From contig JAUXDV010000018.1 of the NCBI GenBank assembly GCA_030620735.1, positions 1-14,818 of the forward strand: a stretch of DNA of 14,818 bases, in the 5' to 3' direction. This document shows, in pieces, positions 1 through 5,947 of the stretch. Positions within the stretch are counted from its first letter, which is position 1, and each line of letters begins with the position of its first letter. The stretch is from Gammaproteobacteria bacterium (lineage in GTDB: Bacteria; Pseudomonadota; Gammaproteobacteria; Chromatiales; Chromatiaceae). A program made the translations under genes and the position numbers. The notes under the pieces were generated by a model. It saw only the letters and a program-made list of their open reading frames with translations. It ran no database searches and was not told where the DNA came from.

Positions 1-107
1 CTGGGGACTGAGGGAAAGATAGGACTGGGGACTGAGGACTGAGGACTGGGGGAAAGATAGGACTGGGGACTGGGGGAAAGATAGGACTGGGGACTGGGGA
101 CAGCCTT
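1..107. repeat. Short tandem repeat array (GGGGACTGRGG / GGGAAAGATA type)
   Basis: The first 107 bases are built from one motif. A 24-nt unit (CTGGGGACTG, then RGGGAAAGATAGGA) occurs at 1-24 and 63-86. An expanded 38-nt version at 25-62 carries extra GGACTGA steps, and a truncated unit runs from 87 to about 100. The array starts at the window edge, so its left end is not seen. It abuts the stop codon of the small membrane gene at 108. A 22-nt part (26-47) is repeated exactly in inverted orientation at 1955-1976. There are no unique spacers, so this is not a CRISPR array. Function is unknown. Confidence 0.85.
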
Positions 108-296
108 CTAGCTGCGCACCATCATGATCAGCAGAAACACGAATCCGATCAGCAGCACGAGAGGGAGGATGAGACCCTTCCAGTCGCTGCTGCTGCCTTT
201 GGGGCCGTTCTTCATCTGCTCTTTGGCGGCGGGGTAGAGGCGCCAAACGAGCATCAGCAGCACTGCGGCCAGGCCGATTTTTAAAAAGAGTTCCAT
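108..296 (-). CDS. Small two-helix membrane protein, hypothetical (62 aa)
   Basis: I do not recognise a named family. The 62-residue protein has an N-terminal hydrophobic helix (about residues 4-20), a short polar loop with Lys/Gly/Ser (about 23-40), and a second hydrophobic helix (about 42-60) ending in MMVRS. It is therefore probably a small inner-membrane protein. The ATG start is supported by a good ribosome binding site, AGGAAG, four bases upstream. It lies 84 nt behind the yccA-type gene on the same strand, but a strong intrinsic terminator sits in between, ending only about 15 nt before its start codon. Its expression therefore depends on read-through or on a promoter inside the yccA 3' end. 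The stop codon directly abuts the repeat array. Coding status is supported by the ribosome binding site and coherent topology; function is unknown. Confidence 0.65.
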   Translation of the reverse strand: MELFLKIGLAAVLLMLVWRLYPAAKEQMKNGPKGSSSDWKGLILPLVLLIGFVFLLIMMVRS

Positions 297-311
297 GTGA
301 CTTCCTGAATT

Positions 312-343
312 AAAAAACCCCGGCAGATGTCTGCCGGGGTTTT
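312..343 (-). terminator. Rho-independent terminator downstream of the yccA-type gene
   Basis: Read on the minus strand, a near-perfect stem pairs CCCCGGCAG with CTGCCGGGG. It is extended by flanking A-T pairs and closed by a four-base loop, and it is followed by six consecutive T. This is a textbook intrinsic terminator for the gene ending at 381. The opposite strand has only four T after the stem, so it is weaker in the plus direction. It sits directly in front of the ribosome binding site of the small membrane gene at 108-296. Confidence 0.92.
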
Positions 344-380
344 GTCATGATTGAGATGGGAAGAGAGTTAAGAGACCTCC

Positions 381-1046
381 TTAATCGTCGCCCATAATGC
401 CGAGGATCTGCAACAGGCTGATGAAGATGTTGAAGATGCTCAGGTAGAGGCTGTAGGTCGCCATGATGTAGTTGGTCTCGCCGCCATTGATGATGCGGCT
501 GGTGTCAAACAGGATCAGGCCGCTCATGAGCAGGATGATGGCTGCGGAGAGCGCCAGCGAGAGAGCAGGAATCGCGAGGAAGATATTGGCGACCATGGCG
601 ATGACGACGGTAATCATGCCGGCAAACAGGAAGCCGCCCATGAAGCTGAAATCCTTGCGGCTGGTCAATACATAAGCCGATAGCGAGAGGAAGATAACGC
701 CGGTGCCTGCAAAGGCGGTGCCGATGATCTCAGGGCCATTGGGCATGGCCAGGTAGCGGGTGATGATTGCACCGAGTCCAAATCCCAGCAAACCGGTAAT
801 CAGAAAAATCACGCCAATGCCGGACGTTGAGTTCGCAAAGCGCGGCAGCACGAACATGCCGAGCAGCATGGAGCCGATGACAGCTCCCAGATAGACCATG
901 GGCGGCATTTCAAGATAGATGGAGACGACCGCCATCAGGGCGCTGAACAGCAGTGTCGCCGAGAGCAGCATGTAGGTGTTTTTCAGGACCTTGTTGGTCG
1001 CAAGCACCTGCTCCTGGGAGCGAGGCATCGTGATGTTGTGGTTCAT
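381..1046 (-). CDS. yccA: Bax inhibitor-1/YccA family inner membrane protein
   Basis: Homologue of YccA, the FtsH-associated member of the Bax inhibitor-1 (BI-1/TMBIM) family, which modulates FtsH proteolysis of membrane proteins in E. coli. The 221 residues match the usual length of about 219 and give about seven hydrophobic segments. Recognisable YccA blocks are NKVLKNTYMLLSATLLFSA near the N-terminus, SAYVLTSRKDFSFMGG in the middle, and FDTSRIINGGETNYIMATYSL near the end, which carries the family's conserved acidic and glycine residues. The ATG at 1046 is preferred over the in-frame GTG at 1073 because AAGGAG lies between the two. A strong terminator follows the gene. It is divergent from the SLT transglycosylase gene across a 202-nt spacer. 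The family call is firm; binding to FtsH here is inferred from homology. Confidence 0.93.
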   Translation of the reverse strand: MNHNITMPRSQEQVLATNKVLKNTYMLLSATLLFSALMAVVSIYLEMPPMVYLGAVIGSMLLGMFVLPRFANSTSGIGVIFLITGLLGFGLGAIITRYLAMPNGPEIIGTAFAGTGVIFLSLSAYVLTSRKDFSFMGGFLFAGMITVVIAMVANIFLAIPALSLALSAAIILLMSGLILFDTSRIINGGETNYIMATYSLYLSIFNIFISLLQILGIMGDD

Positions 1047-1248
1047 TGTGTATGGATCTCCTTCAGATAACACAAATTATTGATTGATACAGGGATAAGA
1101 TAGTACCATTTTCAAAAAGTTCAAGCGTATAAATCATGATGTTGAACAAAATCGCTTTTGATCCTCCTTGGAAGGCTCTATGATGTGTGGCAACATCTTT
1201 TTTTACAGGGTATACTCTCCACTTCATTGAAAAAAGACATGAAATTCA
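1047..1248. promoter_or_regulatory. Divergent promoter region, yccA (-) and SLT transglycosylase (+)
   Basis: AT-rich spacer between two divergent genes. On the minus strand TTGAAC (1119-1124) and TATCTT (97-102 of the second thousand, i.e. 1097-1102) stand 16 nt apart and could drive yccA. On the plus strand TATACT (1211-1216) is a good -10 box, with a weaker GTGGCA (1187-1192) 18 nt upstream, suitable for the gene at 1249. These are consensus matches read by eye, so the boxes are tentative. The existence of two promoters here is more secure because the genes are divergent. Confidence 0.4.
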
Positions 1249-1950
1249 ATGTGTTTTCGTAAGCACTCTCTCCTCTATCTCGTCATCATCCTGCTGTGCG
1301 GAGCAACGCAGACAGTGATCGCAGGCGTTGCTTATCAGTACCGTACCGCTGACGGCTCCATCATTTTCACAGATGAACCTCTTGAGCTTCCGAATCAGCT
1401 CGTCAAAAAAATGACGTTGAACTGGGGTGACGTCAAGGCGCGCAAGATCAAAAAGCAGATTGTCCAACCCAAAAAAGCCAATGTAGCAGCAAAATCAAAG
1501 AATCAGCCAAAGTTTGCGGCTATCGTCGATGAAAAAGCAAAAAAGTACAAGGTTATTCCGGAGCTGCTGCATGCTGTCATCGAGGCGGAGTCTGCCTATG
1601 ATCCGGATGCGGTTTCCCGCGCCGGCGCAGTTGGCCTGATGCAGCTGATGCCGGCGACAGCAAAACGCTTTGGTGTCACCGACCGCACCAATCCGTCGCA
1701 GAGTGTCGAAGGGGGGGCGCACTACCTGCGGGTTCTGCTCGACTATTTTGATAATGACCTGGAACTCGTTGTCGCCAGCTACAACGCCGGTGAAGGGGCG
1801 GTGGTAAAGTATGGTCGCAAGATTCCCCCATATCCGGAGACGCAGAACTACGTGGTCAAGGTGATGAAGTTCCTGCGGCGCAACCTCAAAAAGAGCCAGG
1901 CGCGGAGCCTTTCATCCACTGTTGCACAAACAAATAGTCAGGGTTCGTAA
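1249..1950 (+). CDS. Secreted lytic transglycosylase, SLT domain with DUF4124-like N-terminus
   Basis: Cleaves the MurNAc-GlcNAc bond of peptidoglycan in the periplasm, forming 1,6-anhydro ends. The 233-residue precursor has a signal peptide (residues 1-25, ending TVIA). A DUF4124-like segment, YQYRTADGSIIFTDEP, lies at about 29-44, followed by a Lys-rich linker (about 62-100) and an SLT domain (about 100-205). The catalytic Glu is expected at E114 in IEAESAYDP. It is followed by the family motifs GAVGLMQLMPATA (126-138), a downstream SYNAGEGAV motif, and PPYPETQNYV. The ATG at 1249 starts just before the hydrophobic leader; an ATG at 1239 is in another frame and stops at once. The gene converges on lipA with only nine bases between the stop codons, and I see no terminator between them. 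The pairing with DUF4124 is common in gammaproteobacterial MltC/Slt-like enzymes of unassigned specificity. Confidence 0.9.
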   Translation: MCFRKHSLLYLVIILLCGATQTVIAGVAYQYRTADGSIIFTDEPLELPNQLVKKMTLNWGDVKARKIKKQIVQPKKANVAAKSKNQPKFAAIVDEKAKKYKVIPELLHAVIEAESAYDPDAVSRAGAVGLMQLMPATAKRFGVTDRTNPSQSVEGGAHYLRVLLDYFDNDLELVVASYNAGEGAVVKYGRKIPPYPETQNYVVKVMKFLRRNLKKSQARSLSSTVAQTNSQGS

Positions 1951-1954
1951 CAAA

Positions 1955-1976
1955 AGTCCTCAGTCCTCAGTCCCCA
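1955..1976. repeat. Inverted copy of the left-edge repeat, inside the lipA 3' end
   Basis: These 22 bases are the exact reverse complement of positions 26-47 in the left-edge array; identity stops abruptly at both ends. The copy covers the lipA stop codon and its last few codons, and the short gap to the convergent transglycosylase gene. The two copies are in inverted orientation about 1.9 kb apart and flank the small membrane gene, yccA and the transglycosylase gene. Confidence 0.85.
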
Positions 1977-2937
1977 CTCCTTTCGCCTGCAGATCTGCAT
2001 GGTAGGAGGAGCGCACCATGGGACCGCTGGCGACGTTGGAGAACCCCAGCTCTTCGGCATGGTTCGCTAACTGCGTAAACTCCTGCGGAGTGACAAAACG
2101 TTTCACCGGCAGGTGATCGCGTCCCGGCTGCAAATATTGGCCGATGGTGAGCATGTCGCAATTGTGTTGATGCAGCTCATCGATAACGCTGCGCACCTCG
2201 TCGAGTTCTTCTCCGATCCCCACCATGAGGCCGGATTTGGTCGCAACGGTGGGATTCTGCTGCTTGAATTTTTTGATCAGCTGCAGTGACCAGTGATAGT
2301 CGGCGCCGGGGCGCGCCTGTTTGTAGAGGCGTGGTACGGTTTCCAGGTTATGGTTGAAGACATCCGGCGGGGCAGCGCCGAGTATCTGCAGGGCGATATC
2401 CATACGGCCGCGGAAGTCGGGAACCAGGATCTCGATTTTTGTTGCCGGCGTTAGTGTGCGGATTGCCTCGATGCAGGCGGCATAGTGGGCCGCTCCGCCG
2501 TCGCGCAGGTCATCCCTGTCGACCGAGGTGATCACCACGTAGGAGAGATTCATCTCCTGGATCGCCTGCGCCAGTTGCAGGGGTTCATCCACATCGAGAG
2601 GGGCAGGCTTGCCGTGGGCAACATCGCAGAAGGGACAGCGACGGGTGCAGATGTCGCCCATGATCATGAAGGTTGCCGTGCCGTGACTGAAGCACTCTCC
2701 CAGGTTGGGGCAGGATGCCTCTTCGCAAACTGAGCTGAGTTTGCGCTGGCGCAGGATCTGTTTGATGCGGGAGACGCCTTTGCCGGACGGCGCTTTTGCG
2801 CGTATCCACGCCGGTTTGCGCAACAGTTTTTCAGTAGCTTCAACCTTGACCGGAATGCGCGAAACCTTGTCGGCGCCGCGCTGGTGGGTGTCGGGTCTGG
2901 AGCGTGAGGGTGCAGTTAGATTCTGTGTCATGTGCAT
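1960..2937 (-). CDS. lipA: Lipoyl synthase (radical SAM)
   Basis: Inserts two sulfur atoms into protein-bound octanoyl groups to make the lipoyl cofactor of the 2-oxoacid dehydrogenases and of glycine cleavage. Both [4Fe-4S] sites are visible. The auxiliary, sacrificial cluster uses C71, C76 and C82 (CEEASCPNLGEC), and the radical SAM cluster uses C97, C101 and C104 (CTRRCPFC). The conserved RSSYHADLQ motif near the C-terminus (S310/S311) provides the serine ligand to the auxiliary cluster. At 325 residues it has normal length. An alternative ATG lies two codons downstream of the start. It follows lipB by four bases, so the pair is cotranscribed and acts in sequence. The oddity is that the last residues (GTED and the stop) are encoded by a copy of a dispersed repeat, so the C-terminal tail has been rewritten beyond the conserved LQAKG. 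Confidence 0.97.
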   Translation of the reverse strand: MHMTQNLTAPSRSRPDTHQRGADKVSRIPVKVEATEKLLRKPAWIRAKAPSGKGVSRIKQILRQRKLSSVCEEASCPNLGECFSHGTATFMIMGDICTRRCPFCDVAHGKPAPLDVDEPLQLAQAIQEMNLSYVVITSVDRDDLRDGGAAHYAACIEAIRTLTPATKIEILVPDFRGRMDIALQILGAAPPDVFNHNLETVPRLYKQARPGADYHWSLQLIKKFKQQNPTVATKSGLMVGIGEELDEVRSVIDELHQHNCDMLTIGQYLQPGRDHLPVKRFVTPQEFTQLANHAEELGFSNVASGPMVRSSYHADLQAKGVGTED

Positions 2938-2941
2938 ATTC

Positions 2942-3580
2942 TTAAGCTTGTTTCACCGAAGTATATCCCAAAAGCATCGCCAGCTTTACTGTCAGCTTGT
3001 CCGCAACACTCGCCACATTCGTGACGACCCCCAGGCGAGCCATGTCGGTAACAGCCAGCCCGGGATAACCGCAGGGGTTGATGCGGCTGAAAGGCTGTAG
3101 ATCCATGTCTACATTGAAGCTAAGGCCGTGATAGGTACACTGTTTTTTTACGCGCAGGCCGATGGCGGCAATTTTTGCTCCGTCGACATAGACACCCGGA
3201 GCTCCGGTTTTGCGTGCGGCAGCGATGCCCTGTTCGCTCAATAGTTGAATGATTGCCTCTTCAATGCTTTTCACCAGTGAACGGATGCCCATACCGACCT
3301 GTTTGAGATCCAGCAGCAGGTAGCAGACCAGCTGTCCCGGGCCATGATAGGTGATCTGTCCGCCGCGGTCGCTCTGTACGACAGGAATATCTCCGGCATC
3401 GAGCAGGTGTTCGGCTTTTCCCGCCTGTCCCTGTGTGAAGACCGGCGGGTGTTCCACAACCCAGATTTCCGAGCCGCTGCCGGCACTGCGCTGGTTGGTA
3501 AAATCGAGCATCTCCCGCCACACGTCTGTGTAATCCCGCATGCCCAGATGGCGGATATTGACCACCAGGGAGGGGGTCAC
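2942..3580 (-). CDS. lipB: Octanoyl-ACP:protein N-octanoyltransferase
   Basis: Transfers octanoyl from acyl carrier protein to the target lysine of lipoyl domains, giving the substrate for LipA. The 212 residues match the family length. Conserved blocks are EHPPVFTQGQAG (43-54), the glycine-rich DRGGQITYHGPGQLV (71-85), the catalytic lysine K136 in GAKIAAIG, and the acyl-thioester cysteine C170 in INPCGYPGL. These correspond to the Lys/Cys pair of the E. coli enzyme. The start is a GTG whose bases overlap the ybeD stop (GTGA), which suggests translational coupling. The end is four bases before lipA. The call is firm. Confidence 0.96.
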   Translation of the reverse strand: MTPSLVVNIRHLGMRDYTDVWREMLDFTNQRSAGSGSEIWVVEHPPVFTQGQAGKAEHLLDAGDIPVVQSDRGGQITYHGPGQLVCYLLLDLKQVGMGIRSLVKSIEEAIIQLLSEQGIAAARKTGAPGVYVDGAKIAAIGLRVKKQCTYHGLSFNVDMDLQPFSRINPCGYPGLAVTDMARLGVVTNVASVADKLTVKLAMLLGYTSVKQA

Positions 3581-3858
3581 AAAGCCATTGCTACGGCTTC
3601 ATGAGCACTCAATTCCTCATAGAGCGCATCCATTTGCGTTTTGCTGACGGCATTGACGCGTACAGTGACGGAGAGGTAGTTGCCCTTGCTGCTGGGCTTG
3701 CTGCTGACACTGCCCTCTCCAAGATCGGGCGCATGGCGGCGTATGATTTCAACCACGATAGTTTCAAAATCGCTATCTGCCTTTCCCATCGCCTTGACGG
3801 CAATTTCGCAGGGAAACCGCATGATCTCTGTGGGGGCGTCGCTCTTCAGATTGCTCAT
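3577..3858 (-). CDS. ybeD: YbeD/DUF493 family protein
   Basis: Small cytosolic protein (93 aa; E. coli YbeD is about 87) of the DUF493 family, which has an ACT-like ferredoxin fold. The molecular role is not established; the gene almost always sits beside lipB in gammaproteobacteria. The signature is clear: FPCEIAVKAMGKA near the N-terminus, then IIRRHAPDLGE, the invariant KPSSKGNYLSVTV, and a closing ALYEELSAHEAVAMAL. The start overlaps the aminotransferase stop codon by one base (TGATG), and the stop overlaps the lipB start (GTGA), so it is locked between two coupled genes. Family and context are certain; a regulatory role in lipoate metabolism would be a guess. Confidence 0.94.
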   Translation of the reverse strand: MSNLKSDAPTEIMRFPCEIAVKAMGKADSDFETIVVEIIRRHAPDLGEGSVSSKPSSKGNYLSVTVRVNAVSKTQMDALYEELSAHEAVAMAL

Positions 3859-4724
3859 CAGAGCCGTTCCCCGTTTCTAAGTCGATCCTTGCAATTCTCA
3901 TAAAGCACAGACATCTCCTCCCAGACTTTACCAGCGACTCCATTACCGACAGCCTCGCCATTGAGTTGCAGCACCGGCAGAATCTCCTTGGTGGAACTGC
4001 TCATCCAGATCTCGTCCGCAGTGCGCAAATCCTCGGCCGAAATGCTCGCCTCGGCAAAGGGAATGCCATGTTGCCTGGCCAGCTCGAGGACGATTTCACG
4101 AGTGATGCCCGGAAGCAGTGAGTCGCTTTTTGGCGGTGTGATCAGCAGCTTCTGCTTAACGATAAAGAGATTGCTGGCAGCTCCCTCGGTCGCCAAATCA
4201 TCTCGAATGAGAATTGCTTCCTGTGCTCCGGCATCCGCTGCTTCATGACGGGCCATGACATTTGCCAGTAGTGTGATCGCCTTGATGTTGCAGTGTTCCC
4301 ACCTGGGGTCATCAAGGGTAATGGCGTGGATGCCCCGGCGTTTCTCTTCAGTGGTCGGGGTTTTGAGTATCTTTGTCCTGGCGTAGATGGTCGGCTCTAT
4401 ATCCTCTGGCCAGGCGTGGTCGCGCACATCGGTGCAGCCACGCGTCACCTGCAGGTAGAGAGCCTGGTCCGAGTCGCCAAGTTGCGAGGTCAGGCGAGTC
4501 AGAATCCGTTCCCATTCATCATCAGTATGCGGGTTGGCCATACCAATACCGCGCAGACTGTTGTGCAGGCGTTGCAGATGATGCTGCAATTTGAACAGAT
4601 GCCCCCCATAGACAGGGATCACCTCATAGACTCCGTCGCCAAACAGAAAACCGCGGTCGGTCACAGAGACCCTGGCCTCCTCAAGCGGGAGAAACTCGCC
4701 ATTCAGGTAGACATCGATACTCAT
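3858..4724 (-). CDS. dat: D-amino acid aminotransferase (fold-type IV PLP enzyme)
   Basis: Class IV aminotransferase that moves the amino group between D-amino acids (typically D-Ala) and 2-oxo acids such as 2-oxoglutarate. The 288 residues match family length. The PLP lysine is K148 in CNIKAITLLANV. Specificity can be read from the substrate-carboxylate trap of bacterial D-AAT, a Tyr plus an Arg-x-His: Y33 (GDGVYEVI), R101 and H103 (VRDHAWP) fall at that spacing relative to the lysine. This argues against branched-chain transaminase (IlvE) and aminodeoxychorismate lyase (PabC). The loop residue E180 in ATEGAASNLFIV is also conserved. It starts nine bases after the dacA stop, with AGGAG inside the end of dacA, so it is expressed with a D,D-carboxypeptidase that releases D-Ala. 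The fold is certain; D-specificity is well supported but inferred. Confidence 0.9.
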   Translation of the reverse strand: MSIDVYLNGEFLPLEEARVSVTDRGFLFGDGVYEVIPVYGGHLFKLQHHLQRLHNSLRGIGMANPHTDDEWERILTRLTSQLGDSDQALYLQVTRGCTDVRDHAWPEDIEPTIYARTKILKTPTTEEKRRGIHAITLDDPRWEHCNIKAITLLANVMARHEAADAGAQEAILIRDDLATEGAASNLFIVKQKLLITPPKSDSLLPGITREIVLELARQHGIPFAEASISAEDLRTADEIWMSSSTKEILPVLQLNGEAVGNGVAGKVWEEMSVLYENCKDRLRNGERL

Positions 4725-4733
4725 GGGGATTCG

Positions 4734-5861
4734 CTACTCCTCAAACCACATCAGCGCGGTATCCATCAGCCAGCCGAATATCCCCGCCTCCTTGACCTCC
4801 TCCAGGGCAATCAGCGGGACAGTTTTGAGTTTGTCATCCTGCAGCATGATATTGATGGAACCGATCTGCTGCCCCTTGCTGACCGGCGCTTCAAGAGGTG
4901 TTGAAATGGAGAGCTTGGCTGAAAGTTGATCTTTCATGTCCCGCGGATAGCGGATGATGACGTCGTCGCCAACACCAACGCTCAGATTGTCCGCTTCACC
5001 CTTCCAGATTCTGACAGATTTGAGTTCCGCTCCACGCTTGAAAAGCGTCGTGGTATCAAAAAAACGGAAGCCCCAGTTGAGCAGCTTGCGGGACTCTACG
5101 ACACGGGACGAGTCGCTTTTGGTGCCCATGATGACGGCAACCAGCCGATTTCCATCTCGTTTGGCAGAGGATACCAGGCAGTAACCTGCGGCTGCAGTGT
5201 GTCCTGTTTTGACGCCATCGACGCTCTCATCCTGCCACAGCAAGCGGTTGCGGTTTGGCTGGGTAATTTTGTTGAAAGTGTACTCCTTCTCGGCGTACCA
5301 CTTGTAAAGCTCAGGGAACTCAAGAATAGTCGACTCTGTCACCAGTGCGATGTCGCGTGGAGTGGTGTGGTGATTCTCGTCCGGCATGCCCGATGCGTTG
5401 ACAAAATGCGTGCCGTTCATGCCAAGTTGCGCCGCATGTTTGTTCATGAGTTCGGCAAAGGCCTCTTCGGAGCCGGCCACATGTTCGGCCAGGGCCACAG
5501 CGGCATCATTGCCGGACTGGATAATCAGGCCTTTCAACAGCTCTTCAACAGAGACATGCTTGTTCACTTCGATGAACATTTTCGATCCCTGCATTTTCCA
5601 CGCTTTTTCGCTGATGAGGACCATATCCTGAAGCGAGATGCGACCAGCCTTGATCTCGGAAAAGACCACATGCGCGGTCATTATCTTGGTTAGACTGGCC
5701 GGTTCCAGACGGGAGTCGGCATTACTTTCACTGAGCGTCTGTCCGCTCTCGACATCCAGCAGCAGGTAGCCGCTGGCATTGACCGTCGGCGCCTTGACGG
5801 CAAATGCCGCACCGGGAGCGAGTGAAGAAAGAAACAGGGCGGCTAACAGCAGTCTGGGCAT
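4734..5861 (-). CDS. dacA: D-alanyl-D-alanine carboxypeptidase, PBP5/6 type
   Basis: Low-molecular-mass penicillin-binding protein that removes the terminal D-Ala from peptidoglycan pentapeptides in the periplasm. Numbered from the ATG at 5861 it has 375 residues. It has a clean signal peptide (1-21, cleavage after AFA) and the active-site motifs SLTK (S56-K59), SGN (116-118) and KTG (218-220). A PBP5 C-terminal beta-rich domain (about 245-350) follows, and the end is an amphipathic anchor, GIFGWLMDTALMWFEE. The frame is open back to an ATG at 5951 that overlaps the mltB stop (ATGA). That start would add 30 residues, including a second hydrophobic stretch, so I prefer 5861, which has AGAGA six bases upstream. 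The upstream ATG could still serve coupling. Its neighbours are mltB and the D-amino acid aminotransferase. In E. coli rlpA precedes dacA; here it is missing from that place. Confidence 0.95.
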   Translation of the reverse strand: MPRLLLAALFLSSLAPGAAFAVKAPTVNASGYLLLDVESGQTLSESNADSRLEPASLTKIMTAHVVFSEIKAGRISLQDMVLISEKAWKMQGSKMFIEVNKHVSVEELLKGLIIQSGNDAAVALAEHVAGSEEAFAELMNKHAAQLGMNGTHFVNASGMPDENHHTTPRDIALVTESTILEFPELYKWYAEKEYTFNKITQPNRNRLLWQDESVDGVKTGHTAAAGYCLVSSAKRDGNRLVAVIMGTKSDSSRVVESRKLLNWGFRFFDTTTLFKRGAELKSVRIWKGEADNLSVGVGDDVIIRYPRDMKDQLSAKLSISTPLEAPVSKGQQIGSINIMLQDDKLKTVPLIALEEVKEAGIFGWLMDTALMWFEE

Positions 5862-5947
5862 AGTGGATCTCTGATTAAGTCCATGGAATGGTGGTTGAAG
5901 GAAACGGCGAAGTAAGATGATTAACGTTTGCATATTATTTATCATGA

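Noticed and set aside
1..107. CRISPR array at the left edge
   Set aside because: Units are directly tandem with no unique spacers, variable unit length and no cas genes.
3858..4724. Branched-chain aminotransferase (IlvE) or aminodeoxychorismate lyase (PabC)
   Set aside because: The Tyr and Arg-x-His positions of D-amino acid aminotransferase are present at the right spacing, and the neighbours are dacA and ybeD and not valine or folate genes.
4926..5693. 255-residue plus-strand open frame opposite dacA
   Set aside because: It lies entirely antisense to a well-supported dacA with all active-site motifs and has no recognisable domain.
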